Notes: generated by a model from the sequence alone, not told the origin. Shown: positions 18,342 to 27,431, counted from the first letter of the stretch. The stretch is DNA of 64,000 bases from Streptococcus loxodontisalivarius (GCF_016908645.1 NZ_JAFBEH010000002.1:41188-105187); one strand, 5' to 3'. Numbers and translations: made by a program.

Positions 18342-18491
18342 TTATTTAACCTCTGTGAAAACAACGTGTTTACGAAGTTTTGGTGAGTATTTTTTCAATT
18401 GAAGACGGTCTGGAGTGTTACGTTTGTTTTTTGAAGTAAGGTACAAGCGTTCACCAGATTCTTTGTGTTCAAGTGTAATATTTACGCGCAT
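18342..18491 (-). CDS. rpmG: 50S ribosomal protein bL33
   Basis: 49 residues: [20 protein letters not shown] followed by [20 protein letters not shown] and a KHVVFTEVK tail. This is a form without the CxxC zinc pairs seen in some L33 paralogues. It lies 15 nt downstream of rpmF on the same strand, the standard arrangement. GGGAG precedes the ATG. Confidence 0.95.
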
Positions 18492-18506
18492 GGTATCTCC
18501 CTTCTA

Positions 18507-18689
18507 TTATTTAGCTTCGTTAGCTTTAGCGATTTTACGTCCTTTGTAGTATCCTTTAAGTGATACACGGTGTGAACGTGAGTAATCTCCAGTAGTTTCG
18601 TCAAATTGTACTGATGGTGCAGTCAATTTGTAGTGTGTACGACGTTTGTTTTTCTTCGCTTTTGAAGTGTGACGTGCAGGTACTGCCAT
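18507..18689 (-). CDS. rpmF: 50S ribosomal protein bL32
   Basis: 60 residues: [20 protein letters not shown] and the following [14 protein letters not shown] are typical of L32. The zinc-binding Cys pairs present in many bL32 are absent, so this is a Cys-minus form. GGAGG precedes the ATG. Transcribed with rpmG from the promoter at 18744. Confidence 0.96.
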
Positions 18690-18743
18690 TTTTTTGTTTC
18701 CTCCGATTAATTTTTAATGTTCTTGATTTTCATCAACTGTACC

Positions 18744-18772
18744 ATAATAACACAACTTTTTTGTAAAGTAAA
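18744..18772 (-). promoter_or_regulatory. rpmF-rpmG promoter
   Basis: On the minus strand TTTACT, 17-bp spacer, TATTAT. Confidence 0.6.
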
Positions 18773-18789
18773 GTTACTTGACAGATTTT

Positions 18790-20640
18790 TTAGTCTTTTA
18801 AGTGGAAGGAGTAAGATGCGATGACAATATCCTCATTCCAACGTAGATAGTATTTCAAGCGTAGGCTCATTTGGTTGTGAAGGAGATTTTGCCAAGATTT
18901 TTTAGGGACAAACTGTGGGATTAGGACCGTTAGGGTTTCTTCTTTCTCACGGGCTTCTTGGCTAGCTTGACGGACATAGTCCACAGTTGGTTTGATCACA
19001 TCACGATAGCTGCTGACAACGTTGACCAACTCTAGACCAGGAAACTCTCTCTGGAATTCTTCCTGGAGCTCAGCGTCCTTATCTTTTGTTTCTGCGGTTG
19101 AGACATGCAGAGCAGTCACGTTGTCTGTCAAAGATTGAGCATAGCTGATGGCTTCGATACTAGCCTGTGTCAGATTTCCGATGAGGACCAAGACACGGTT
19201 ACCTTTGTAGTGGGTAACCTTGGCTTGACTTTCTTGAATGCGGAGCTGTTTAGCAACATTGGTGTAGTGGCGTTTGATAGCGTAGAACATTACCATAAGA
19301 ACACCGATAATTGGGAAGAAGAGCCAGATGTCTGCAAGGCGGAATACCAAGAGAATGGCAATGATACCATAACAGATAAGGGCACCAACGACGTTTGCGC
19401 TAGCTTTTTTGAGATAGTTTTGTGGGCTCTGCTTTTTCCAATAAAGGACCATACCAGTTTGCGCTAAAGCAAAGGGAATGAAAACACCGATTGTGTAGAG
19501 GGGAATCAAGCCTTCGGTTGAACCGTTTGAGGCTAAGAGTAGGACAATGGCACCTACGGCTAGGGTAATAATTCCGTTTGAGTAGCCGAGGCGAGCACCT
19601 TTTTCAAGGTAGAGATGGGGCATGTATTTATTCTTAGCCATGTTAAAGGAAAGAATAGGAAAGGCTGAGAAACCAGTATTGGCAGCGACAGCCAAAATCA
19701 TAGCAGTAGCAAGCTGGAAGATGTAAAAGAGAACCTGACCAATCATGCTTGAACCAAAGACTTTTTGAGCAATCTGTGCCAAGATAGTGACCTTGCTAGA
19801 AGGCAAAACTCCCAGCCAGTAGTTGAGGAAGGTGATTCCGACAAACATGAAACCGAGAATGGCAGACATGATGACCAAAGTCTTGACGGCATTTTTCGTT
19901 TTTGGCTTTTTGAAAAATGGCACAGCGTTTGAGATGGCTTCGACCCCTGTCAATGAAGCAGATCCGCTGGTAAAGGCTCTAAGGAGAAGGACGATAGACA
20001 TCCCAGAAATAGATTGTCCAACATGAGCCGTTGCTGCATAGTCCAGTTGACCTGTTAGAATTTTAAAAATCCCAAAGACCAAAAGGAAAATGGTTGAAGC
20101 GATAAAGAGATAGACTGGTATAAAGAGAGCTGAAGCAGACTCTTGAAGTCCTCTCAAGTTCATCAACATAAGAATCAAAACCAGAACAATAGAAATGGTC
20201 AGATTATAGGGATGAAGCTGTGGAAAGGCTGAAGTGATAGCATCCGCACCTGATGAAACGGATACGGCAACGGTCAGCATGTAGTCAATCAGAAGACTCC
20301 CTCCAGCTAGTAAGCCCAGGCTAGGATTGAGATTTTCAGTTGAAACCATGTAGGCACCACCACCGCTAGGATAGGCGTGGATAACCTGGCTATAAGAAAT
20401 AGTCAAGCTAATCAGCAAAATCAAAACCCCAATACCGATAGGGAGTGACCACCAGATGGCTGCAGCTGACAGGGCGGTAAGAACGAGAATAACCTGCTCT
20501 GGACCGTAAGCGATAGATGACAAGGCATCACTAGACAACATAGCGAGGGCTTGAGATTTACCAAGCAGATGCTCATCTCCAGCTCCGTCGTCTGACTTTA
20601 GGGGAGACCCTAAAAGGACGTTTTTTAGTTTTTCCAACAT
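18790..20640 (-). CDS. kimA: KimA-type potassium importer (APC superfamily)
   Basis: 616 residues from this ATG; one three codons upstream is too close (1 nt) to GGAGG. About 12 membrane helices, with MLSSDALSSIAYGPEQ and YPSGGGAYMVSTENL, the K+-site helices, and a cytoplasmic USP-like C-terminal domain (about 465-616) with YAQSLTDNVTALHVS and FVPKKSWQNLLHNQ. These match Bacillus subtilis KimA along its length. KimA imports K+ with H+ and is inhibited by c-di-AMP, which the window's GdpP degrades. Its leader is short, with no room for a ydaO riboswitch. Confidence 0.88.
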   Translation of the reverse strand: MLEKLKNVLLGSPLKSDDGAGDEHLLGKSQALAMLSSDALSSIAYGPEQVILVLTALSAAAIWWSLPIGIGVLILLISLTISYSQVIHAYPSGGGAYMVSTENLNPSLGLLAGGSLLIDYMLTVAVSVSSGADAITSAFPQLHPYNLTISIVLVLILMLMNLRGLQESASALFIPVYLFIASTIFLLVFGIFKILTGQLDYAATAHVGQSISGMSIVLLLRAFTSGSASLTGVEAISNAVPFFKKPKTKNAVKTLVIMSAILGFMFVGITFLNYWLGVLPSSKVTILAQIAQKVFGSSMIGQVLFYIFQLATAMILAVAANTGFSAFPILSFNMAKNKYMPHLYLEKGARLGYSNGIITLAVGAIVLLLASNGSTEGLIPLYTIGVFIPFALAQTGMVLYWKKQSPQNYLKKASANVVGALICYGIIAILLVFRLADIWLFFPIIGVLMVMFYAIKRHYTNVAKQLRIQESQAKVTHYKGNRVLVLIGNLTQASIEAISYAQSLTDNVTALHVSTAETKDKDAELQEEFQREFPGLELVNVVSSYRDVIKPTVDYVRQASQEAREKEETLTVLIPQFVPKKSWQNLLHNQMSLRLKYYLRWNEDIVIASYSFHLKD

Positions 20641-20675
20641 CCTAAACATTCCTCCAATAAATGCAATATGAAGGC

Positions 20676-20704
20676 ATTATAGACTTATTATTGCGGAAAA
20701 GCAA
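20676..20704 (-). promoter_or_regulatory. kimA promoter
   Basis: On the minus strand TTGCTT, 17-bp spacer, TATAAT; the leader to the ATG is only about 30 nt. Confidence 0.75.
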
Positions 20705-20798
20705 TCATTTTAAATGACAATTAGATTAAAAGTGCTTCTATTCAGAGCGGTTATAGTTAAAAACTATGGGAAAGCATAGAAAATATATATTTTACGCC

Positions 20799-20804
20799 TA
20801 TAAT
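20799..20804 (+). promoter_or_regulatory. -10 element of the PTS gene
   Basis: TATAAT about 50 bp before the start; no convincing -35 or cre site was seen nearby. Confidence 0.5.
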
Positions 20805-20854
20805 CTTTTAAGGTAAGATAGTTTTAAAATCAAATGAATGAAAAAGAGGTTTTT

Positions 20855-22219
20855 ATGAATTATCAAGAACTAGCAGATATCATTTTAGAAAAGGTCGGTG
20901 GCAAGTCCAATGTCACAAGTCTGACTCACTGTGCGACTCGTCTTCGTTTTGTTTTGAAAGATGACAGTCTGGCAGATGATGAGACAATTAAGGCGACCAA
21001 GGGAGTCGTTGGTCTAGCTAAGAGTGGCGGTCAGTATCAGATTGTTATTGGTTCTGATGTGCAGAGCGTTTATCGTCCTTTGACAGAACTATTGGATCTA
21101 GATGAGTCTGGTCAACAGCTTGAGGAGACTGATAAGGCAGAAGGTCTAGGTCAGAAGATTCTAGCAACTATTTCTGGGATTTTCACACCGATTCTTCCTA
21201 TCATTACTGCAGCGGGTATGATCAAGGCAGTGCTATCACTCCTTGTCGTCTTTAAAGTTGTAACGGCAACGGATACTAACTATCAGATTCTTAACTTTAT
21301 CGGTGATGCTGGTTTTTATTTTCTTCCTATTTTCCTTGGTGGAACGGCTGCGCGTCAATTTAAGTCAAATCAATACTTGGGTATGCTGATTGGTGCTATT
21401 CTCTTGCACCCAACGTTCACGACCTTGGTAACAAGTTTGAAGGAATCAGGAGATAGTCTTGCCCTGTTTGGTCTTCCTATTAGTCTTGTTTCTTACTCAT
21501 CAACGGTTATTCCAGTTATCTTGTCTGTATGGTTTATGGCATACGTGGAACGTTTTGCGGATAAGATTTCACCTAAGGCAGTTAAGTTCTTCCTTGTTCC
21601 AATGATTACAACCTTGGTGACTGCAGTCATCGCTTTGGTTGTGATTGGTCCCTTGGGCTCTATCTTAGGTGACTGGTTGGCAGCTTTCTTCACTTGGTTG
21701 GAAAATTTCGGTCCATGGGTAGTGCCTACCTTGGTTGGTGTCTTCTCACCTTTCCTTGTTATGACAGGGACTCATTATGGTTTGGTTTCGCTCGGTATCA
21801 ACAATCGTATGACTATTGGTTACGATACGATTGCTCAACCAGGGATGTTGCCATCTAACGTTGCACAAGGTGGTGCAGCGCTAGCTATTGCCATCAAAAC
21901 CAAAGATGCCGATAAAAAAGCCCTAGCTTCATCAGCTGGTATTACAGCCATTTTTGGTATCACTGAGCCAGCCCTCTACGGGGTAACCTTGCAGAATCGC
22001 GCTGCTCTTATCGGTAGTATGGTGGCAGGTGGTATCGGTGGTTTCTTCTTGGGAATTATGGGTGCCCGTAACTTCTCAGGCGGTTCACCAGGTCTTCTGA
22101 CGGTTGCGGCTTATATCGGTGACAATACACTCTATTATTTCTATGTTGCCTTGGCAGGGATTGCCTTGTCTGTCCTTATCGCATTTGTTGTGACCTTTAT
22201 TCTTTATAAGGAAGATTAG
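20855..22219 (+). CDS. PTS EIIBC, beta-glucoside/glucose superfamily, no EIIA
   Basis: 454 residues from the ATG preceded by AAGAGG (an ATG at 20834 lacks one). EIIB (about 1-80) carries the phosphocysteine in LTHCATRLRF; EIIC (about 105-454) has about 10 helices with FGITEPALYGV, the conserved substrate-site motif. There is no EIIA domain, so phosphate must come from another EIIA. The substrate cannot be named. No sugar enzyme gene is adjacent. The terminator at 22231 makes it monocistronic. Confidence 0.9.
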   Translation: MNYQELADIILEKVGGKSNVTSLTHCATRLRFVLKDDSLADDETIKATKGVVGLAKSGGQYQIVIGSDVQSVYRPLTELLDLDESGQQLEETDKAEGLGQKILATISGIFTPILPIITAAGMIKAVLSLLVVFKVVTATDTNYQILNFIGDAGFYFLPIFLGGTAARQFKSNQYLGMLIGAILLHPTFTTLVTSLKESGDSLALFGLPISLVSYSSTVIPVILSVWFMAYVERFADKISPKAVKFFLVPMITTLVTAVIALVVIGPLGSILGDWLAAFFTWLENFGPWVVPTLVGVFSPFLVMTGTHYGLVSLGINNRMTIGYDTIAQPGMLPSNVAQGGAALAIAIKTKDADKKALASSAGITAIFGITEPALYGVTLQNRAALIGSMVAGGIGGFFLGIMGARNFSGGSPGLLTVAAYIGDNTLYYFYVALAGIALSVLIAFVVTFILYKED

Positions 22220-22230
22220 TCATGATTGTG

Positions 22231-22265
22231 GGAGTGGGTTGAATTTTCAACCTGCTCTTCTTTTT
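22231..22265 (+). terminator. terminator after the PTS gene
   Basis: GAG-tg-GGTTGAA-tt-TTCAACC-tg-CTC followed by a T-rich run. Confidence 0.85.
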
Positions 22266-22288
22266 CTATCGAAAAATGTTTGAAAACG

Positions 22289-22297
22289 TGGTAAAAT
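22289..22297 (+). promoter_or_regulatory. hisS promoter (extended -10)
   Basis: TGGTAAAAT, with about 170 nt to the hisS ATG. Confidence 0.6.
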
Positions 22298-22319
22298 ATA
22301 GGGGATTACGAGAATAGAG

Positions 22320-22420
22320 AAAGGAGAAGGTCTGCAAACCTGTCAGGGAAACTGAACACGGTCGGAAAAGCTCGGAAAATAGATAAATCGTCTTAGAAAT
22401 CAGGATTTCTAGCCGATTTC
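22320..22420 (+). promoter_or_regulatory. structured hisS leader
   Basis: Contains GGT/ACC and CAG/CTG short stems and a larger two-part hairpin, AAATCG..AGAAAT-cagg-ATTTCT..CGATTT (22385-22419). No T-box motif (TGGNACCGCG) is present. The gene's start codon lacks an evident ribosome site, so the leader may control translation. Confidence 0.45.
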
Positions 22421-22466
22421 CTAATTTTCAATCGCTTTTTCTGTGCGACCTTTGTATCTTATTATT

Positions 22467-23744
22467 ATGAAACTTCAAAAGCCTAAGGGGACGCAGGATA
22501 TTCTGCCTCTTGAGAGTGCTAAGTGGCAGTATGTTGAAAATGTTGCACGTGAAACCTTCAAAAAGTACAACTATGGTGAAATTAGAACACCTATGTTTGA
22601 ACACTATGAGGTCATTAGTCGTTCTGTTGGTGATACGACTGATATCGTGACCAAAGAGATGTACGATTTCTACGACAAGGGTGACCGTCATATCACGCTT
22701 CGTCCAGAAGGTACGGCTCCAGTTGTTCGCTCTTTTGTTGAGAATAAGCTCTTTGCACCTGAGGTTCAAAAGCCTGTTAAGATGTACTATATCGGTTCAA
22801 TGTTCCGCTATGAGCGTCCTCAGGCAGGTCGTCTTCGTGAATTCCACCAAGTCGGCGTAGAAGCTTTTGGCTCTAGCAATCCAGCGACGGATGTTGAGAC
22901 CATGGCTATGGCTTACCAGCTCTTTACAGAATTGGGGATTAAGGACATCACGCTTCACTTGAATTCATTGGGAAGCCCAGCGAGTCGTGCAGCCTATCGT
23001 CAAGCATTGATTGACTACTTGACACCAATTAAGGACAGTCTTTCAAAAGATAGCCAGCGTCGTTTGGAAGAAAATCCGCTGCGCGTGCTAGATTCTAAGG
23101 AAAAAGAAGATAAGATTGCGGTTGAAAATGCTCCATCTATCTTGGACTATCTTGATGAAGAAAGTCAAGCTCACTTTGATGCCGTTCGTGAGATGTTGGA
23201 AGCCCTCAATATTCCTTATGTCATTGACACCAACATGGTGCGCGGTCTTGACTACTATAACCATACGATTTTTGAATTTATCACTAAGGTTGATAAGTCA
23301 GACCTAACTATCTGTGCAGGTGGTCGCTATGACGGCTTGGTTGAGTATTTCGGTGGTCCTGAGACAGCTGGTTTTGGATTTGGTTTGGGTCTTGAGCGCC
23401 TACTCCTTATCCTTGACAAACAAGGTATCCAACTTCCTCTTGAAGAGAGCTTAGATGTTTATATTGCAGTTTTGGGCGATGCGGTTAATAGCAAAGCGCT
23501 TGAGCTTGTTCAAGCTATCCGTATGCAAGGTTTCTCAGCAGAACGTGATTACCTTGGACGCAAGATCAAGGCACAGTTCAAATCAGCAGATGCCTTCAAT
23601 GCTAAGACAGTTATCACCTTAGGAGAAAGTGAAGTGGAGACTGGACAAGTCACTATCAAGAACAATCAGACTCGTGAGGAAGTAACAGTAAGTCTAGAGG
23701 AAATCAAGTCAGATTTTGCTACAATTTTCAAAAAAGTAAACTAG
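22467..23744 (+). CDS. hisS: histidyl-tRNA synthetase
   Basis: 425 residues from [13 protein letters not shown], the conserved N-terminus; an in-frame GTG at 22443 is less likely. Class II motifs: [16 protein letters not shown] (motif 2), the histidine loop [12 protein letters not shown], and [13 protein letters not shown] (motif 3), then the anticodon-binding domain (about 325-425). Charges tRNA-His. No Shine-Dalgarno sequence is visible before either start, which is odd for a housekeeping gene and points to the leader. In many Firmicutes hisS and aspS are adjacent; here 4.6 kb of accessory genes separate them. Confidence 0.97.
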   Translation: MKLQKPKGTQDILPLESAKWQYVENVARETFKKYNYGEIRTPMFEHYEVISRSVGDTTDIVTKEMYDFYDKGDRHITLRPEGTAPVVRSFVENKLFAPEVQKPVKMYYIGSMFRYERPQAGRLREFHQVGVEAFGSSNPATDVETMAMAYQLFTELGIKDITLHLNSLGSPASRAAYRQALIDYLTPIKDSLSKDSQRRLEENPLRVLDSKEKEDKIAVENAPSILDYLDEESQAHFDAVREMLEALNIPYVIDTNMVRGLDYYNHTIFEFITKVDKSDLTICAGGRYDGLVEYFGGPETAGFGFGLGLERLLLILDKQGIQLPLEESLDVYIAVLGDAVNSKALELVQAIRMQGFSAERDYLGRKIKAQFKSADAFNAKTVITLGESEVETGQVTIKNNQTREEVTVSLEEIKSDFATIFKKVN

Positions 23745-23768
23745 GTTGACAGTAAGTTGACACAGTCC

Positions 23769-23805
23769 AGTCCAGTTAGACCACACGTCTGCTGGGCTTT
23801 TTTTC
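23769..23805 (+). terminator. hisS terminator
   Basis: AGTCCAGttAGAC...GTCTgCTGGGCT followed by seven Ts. Confidence 0.85.
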
Positions 23806-23830
23806 TAAGCTCTGCTATTTTTCAAAAAAT

Positions 23831-23876
23831 ACCTAGGGTTAGGGCTTGTAAGTGACCTAGAGTTATGAGCTAAGAT
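23831..23876 (+). promoter_or_regulatory. MerR-type promoter 1 with repeated operator
   Basis: TTGTAA (23846-23851) and TAAGAT (23871-23876) are 19 bp apart, the long spacer of MerR-controlled promoters. ACCTAGGGTTAGGGCT (23831) and ACCTAGAGTTATGAGCT (23855) form a direct repeat of 24-nt period, the second lying in the spacer. Confidence 0.7.
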
Positions 23877-23928
23877 GTAAGAGAACAGAAAAAAGATTTT
23901 CTGTATCTCAATAAAGGAGGTGAAGGAA

Positions 23929-24654
23929 ATGTCGCAAAGCTATTCGACTGGAGAAGTTGCAAAACTGGCTGGCGTAACAGTCAGAACAGTCCAATACTAT
24001 GATCAAAAAGGGATTCTTAGCCCTAATGATATTAGTGAGGGTGGACGACGGATTTATAGCGAGGAGGATCTGAGAAATCTACAAGTCATCGTCTTTCTCA
24101 GGGAACTAGATTTTTCCCTAGATCAGATTCGCCGTTTCATGGCTGAAGAGTCAGCGGATAAGACTTTGGAGTTGCTTTTGCAGGAGCATATCTCAGACTT
24201 ACAGAAGGAGAGAAATCAATTAAAAAGCAAACTTGACATGTCTGTCAATCTACTTGACAAGGTCAAAAGTCAGGGCTCTACTTCTCTCGAATCTTTGGCA
24301 GATATTTCACTTACCATGAAAAATCAAAAAGCTTGGCGGAAATTGCAATGGAAAATGTGGGCTTTATGGCTCCTCTTAGTCTTACTATTGACAGGATTGA
24401 GTTTGTGGCTAGGCAGCGGTGCTTATAGGTGGATCATTCTACCACTTGTAGTAGTATATCTGATCATAGCTATCTGTATGGCAAATTGGTATAGAAGTCG
24501 AGTTGCCTATCTCTGTCCCAACTGCCATCAAACCTTTGAACCTTCTTTCAAAGAATTTACCTTGGCGGCTCATACTCCTAAGACAAGGCGATTAACCTGT
24601 CCTCATTGCCACAGAAAATCTTACTGCTTGGAATTGGCGAAAGAGAAAGAATAG
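23929..24654 (+). CDS. membrane-tethered MerR regulator with zinc ribbon (copy 1)
   Basis: 241 residues. N-terminal MerR HTH (YSTGEVAKLAGVTVRTVQYY, about 4-70), a dimerising coiled coil (about 75-125), two hydrophobic helices (about 142-190) and a C-terminal zinc ribbon with CPNCH...CPHCH. MerR proteins are usually soluble, so this layout is unusual. AAGGAGG lies 8 nt before the ATG; a GTG three codons earlier is the alternative. The copy at 26699 is nearly identical except in the two helices. Likely autoregulated through the 19-bp-spacer promoter. Confidence 0.85.
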   Translation: MSQSYSTGEVAKLAGVTVRTVQYYDQKGILSPNDISEGGRRIYSEEDLRNLQVIVFLRELDFSLDQIRRFMAEESADKTLELLLQEHISDLQKERNQLKSKLDMSVNLLDKVKSQGSTSLESLADISLTMKNQKAWRKLQWKMWALWLLLVLLLTGLSLWLGSGAYRWIILPLVVVYLIIAICMANWYRSRVAYLCPNCHQTFEPSFKEFTLAAHTPKTRRLTCPHCHRKSYCLELAKEKE

Positions 24655-24750
24655 CTGTTAAGCAAGGAATGTACTTTGTGTTTATCAGAGATTGAAAATA
24701 AGGTTGACCTACAAGGAAATAAACGCATATATTCTACTATTTAAAAAAAT

Positions 24751-24796
24751 ACCTAGGGTTAGGGCTTGTAAATGACCTAGAGTTATGAGCTAAACT
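24751..24796 (+). promoter_or_regulatory. MerR-type promoter 2 (duplicate)
   Basis: Almost identical to the promoter at 23831: TTGTAA (24766), 19 bp, TAAACT (24791), with the same direct repeat. It drives the ABC cassette. Confidence 0.7.
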
Positions 24797-24843
24797 GATG
24801 ATGAACAGCAAAGTCTTTCTGTATCTCAATAAAAGGAGTCATT

Positions 24844-25026
24844 ATGAATATTTATATTTTACTACCTCTCATATTGCTATTACTATCTTATATTTTATTT
24901 TTAATTTTAGACATTTTAAGTCATAAAGAAACTAAATTTTTACCTTGGTGGCTTTGGATAATTATTTCATGTGTCAGTCTTCCCTTTGGTGGAATCATCT
25001 ATTTATTAGTTGGTAGAGAACGTTAG
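24844..25026 (+). CDS. small PLDc_N-like membrane protein
   Basis: 60 residues with two hydrophobic helices and a tail of LPWWLWIIISCVSLPFGGII then YLLVGRER, the PLDc_N (phospholipase D nuclease N-terminal) mini-protein pattern. Such proteins often sit beside bacteriocin-immunity type ABC transporters. AAAGGAG precedes the ATG. First gene of the cassette, 9 nt before the ATPase start. Function unknown. Confidence 0.75.
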   Translation: MNIYILLPLILLLLSYILFLILDILSHKETKFLPWWLWIIISCVSLPFGGIIYLLVGRER

Positions 25027-25035
25027 GTTTTTAAT

Positions 25036-25949
25036 ATGAAAAATAAAAAAATTTATTAAATATAGAAAATCTCTCGGTTTTTTTTGGAAATTTCCTTGCT
25101 TTAAACGATATCACTCTAAATATATCTAAAAGTGATGGTATCATTGGTTTAATTGGACCAAATGGTGCTGGGAAGACTACGCTTATTCACTCAATATTAA
25201 AAATAACTCACTATAACAATGGATATATTGAGAATTATGACACAAAAATAGCGTATTGTCCTGATACTCCAGAATTTCCAGATGACTTAAATGCAATAGA
25301 AGTATTATATTATTCAGCTTGGATTTCAGGACTTCCAAAACCAAAAGAACAATCTATATCCAATTTATTATCAATGGTAGGTTTAAGCGAATATAAAAAC
25401 AATAAAGCCTCATCTTTTTCAAGAGGAATGAAGCAACGTTTAGGTATTGCTTCGTCTTTAGTTCTAAATCCAGAATTATTATTTTTAGATGAACCCACAA
25501 GTGCTCTTGACCCTTTTGGAAGAGAAGAAATCCTTGATATTATTAAAAAAATCTCAAAAAAGACAACAGTAGTTATATCAACCCATAATCTAACAGAAGT
25601 ACAAGAAATTGCTAATAAGCTAATTGTTATCAACAAAGGTAGATTATTGTACACAGGAGATTTGACAGATTTTTTAGGGAAAGAAGAACTATCATCTATT
25701 GAACTCTACAACGTAAAAGGTTTAAAACAATTTATTGAAGTTTTTAAAAAAAATAATATTAAACTTTTTGAGTCAAAAAGTTCTGATGACAAAGTATTAA
25801 TGTTTCCCCATTCAGATTTTCCAAAAGTCTTATCTTTGATTGATGAAAAACTATCACCGTATGTAAAATCTTGTAACGATAGAAAGCTTAATCTTTATGA
25901 TGCATTTTATCGTATTGTTAATAAGAATGAGGAGACGGTCCATGATTAA
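25036..25949 (+). pseudogene. ABC transporter ATPase, frameshifted in an A7 run near the start
   Basis: From ATG 25036 the frame closes at 25057-25059 (ATG AAA AAT AAA AAA ATT TAT TAA). The real ATPase frame is open from 25047 with no ATG, GTG or TTG until 25374, after Walker A (LIGPNGAGKTT). One extra A in the run 25045-25051 would restore a full protein of about 304 residues, with signature SSFSRGMKQRL, Walker B LLFLDEPTSALDP and an H-loop (STHNLTE). So the gene is inactivated, phase-variable, or rescued by slippage; a sequencing error is possible. It overlaps the permease by 8 nt. Composition is much more AT-rich than the flanks. Confidence 0.8.
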
Positions 25950-26679
25950 ATATGATTTTTTTCATTGGGTAAGAAGTAGAAAAATTTTTTTCCTTTTTTT
26001 TATTATAATTATTTGTACATTAGTAGCTACTTTTGGCACATACTATGCAAAAGATATTATCGATACTTTAGGAACTACTGGTGCAAAAGTAATAGTCCAA
26101 GAAATGCACTGGCGCGATATTGCTAGTTCTTATTTTAAATCTACGTCACAAATCTGCCTATTTGCTGCTATTTACTTAACTTCGACAGAATGTCAGTTAG
26201 GAAAAGTAGAGTCTGAGAAATTATTCTATCAAACAAGAATCAGTAGGGGAGGAAAAGTTTTATTATCTAAAGTCTTTACAGGTTTTTTAATAAATTTTGG
26301 TTCTGTATTTTTGGGAGGATTACTTACAATATACATTGTGAGGGCATTTTATAGTACGATTAATTTGAAAGAATTTCTTTTAGCAATAGCTATCCAAAGT
26401 TTATCATTTTGTTTATTTACTATTTTTGGAAATGCAATATCTCTATATTTGACCCCATTCATATCTGCGATGATACTTGAAATATTTATTTTATTTTCTA
26501 GCTTGATAGAAAATTTAAATTACTTTGGACAGTGGTCCCCATTTATATTGTTGACACCAAATAATTTTTTAAGCAATTTTGAAATTAGAGACTATTCGGA
26601 AAAATTCTTATCTTTATTAATAATGACCATAGTTTCCCTTATTTTAATCTGGTTTAAACCTGTCAAGCAAAGTAGATAA
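25942..26679 (+). CDS. ABC-2 type permease of the MerR-flanked cassette
   Basis: 245 residues with six predicted helices and an outside loop after helix 1. Starts at the ATG overlapping the ATPase stop (8 nt), with GAGGAG upstream; a longer frame begins at 25897 but lacks this site. It should form an exporter or self-protection pump with the ATPase, perhaps for a peptide or antibiotic. Strongly AT-rich. MerR copy 2 follows after about 20 nt on the same transcript. Confidence 0.8.
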   Translation: MIKYDFFHWVRSRKIFFLFFIIIICTLVATFGTYYAKDIIDTLGTTGAKVIVQEMHWRDIASSYFKSTSQICLFAAIYLTSTECQLGKVESEKLFYQTRISRGGKVLLSKVFTGFLINFGSVFLGGLLTIYIVRAFYSTINLKEFLLAIAIQSLSFCLFTIFGNAISLYLTPFISAMILEIFILFSSLIENLNYFGQWSPFILLTPNNFLSNFEIRDYSEKFLSLLIMTIVSLILIWFKPVKQSR

Positions 26680-26698
26680 AATAAAGGAGGTGAAGGAA

Positions 26699-27424
26699 AT
26701 GTCACAAAGTTATTCGACTGGAGAAGTTGCAAAACTGTCTGGCGTGACAGTTCGGACAGTCCAATACTATGATCAAAAAGGAATCCTTAGTCCCAGTGAT
26801 ATTAGCGAGGGCGGGCGACGGATTTATAGCGAGGAGGATCTGAGAAATTTACAAGTCATCGTCTTTCTTAGGGAACTAGATTTTTCACTAGAGCAGATTC
26901 GGCGTTTCATGGCTGAAGAGTCAGCAGATAAGACCTTGGAATTACTCCTGCAGGAGCATATCTCTCAGTTGCAGAAGGAGAGAAATCAATTGAAAAACAA
27001 ACTTGACATGTCTGTCAACCTACTTGACAAGATCAAAAGTCAAAGTTCAACTTCCCTCGAATCTTTGGCAGATATTTCACTTACCATGAAAAATCAAAAA
27101 GCTTGGCGGAATTTACAGTGGAAGATGTCTATCATTATGGCTGCAATAGTTATAGCACATAGCGTGTTAGTACAGACTATGTCATACTTTAAGGTGACAT
27201 GGTTACTTTTGGGGATTGTCCCAATCTCTGTGGTTGTTTACTCTGCTTTAATTTATTACTTTAAGAAGCAGACTCTGTATCTCTGTTCTAACTGCCATCA
27301 AACCTTTGAGCCTTCTTTTAAAATATTTGCATTGGCGACTCACACACCTAAGACAAGACGATTAACCTGTCCTCATTGCCATAGAAAATCTTACTGTTTG
27401 GAATTGGCGAAAGAGAAAGAGTAG
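26699..27424 (+). CDS. membrane-tethered MerR regulator with zinc ribbon (copy 2)
   Basis: 241 residues, same architecture as the copy at 23929: HTH, coiled coil, two helices (about 142-190), CSNCH...CPHCH ribbon. The HTH, coiled coil and ribbon are near-identical between copies while the membrane helices share almost nothing, and the downstream TAGCTGTTA(A/G)GCAAGG is also duplicated. It is last in the cassette operon and so probably controls its own transport genes. The helices may set signal specificity. Confidence 0.85.
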   Translation: MSQSYSTGEVAKLSGVTVRTVQYYDQKGILSPSDISEGGRRIYSEEDLRNLQVIVFLRELDFSLEQIRRFMAEESADKTLELLLQEHISQLQKERNQLKNKLDMSVNLLDKIKSQSSTSLESLADISLTMKNQKAWRNLQWKMSIIMAAIVIAHSVLVQTMSYFKVTWLLLGIVPISVVVYSALIYYFKKQTLYLCSNCHQTFEPSFKIFALATHTPKTRRLTCPHCHRKSYCLELAKEKE

Positions 27425-27431
27425 CTGTTAG

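Noticed and set aside
20641..20676. c-di-AMP (ydaO-type) riboswitch before kimA
   Set aside because: The promoter leaves about 30 nt, too short for that aptamer.
20779..20830. CiaR direct repeat (TTTAAG-N5-TTTAAG) before the first PTS gene
   Set aside because: TTTAAG and TTTAAA are present but 9 bp apart.
22298..22466. T-box riboswitch before hisS
   Set aside because: No TGGNACCGCG or AG-bulge stem I can see, despite a long leader.
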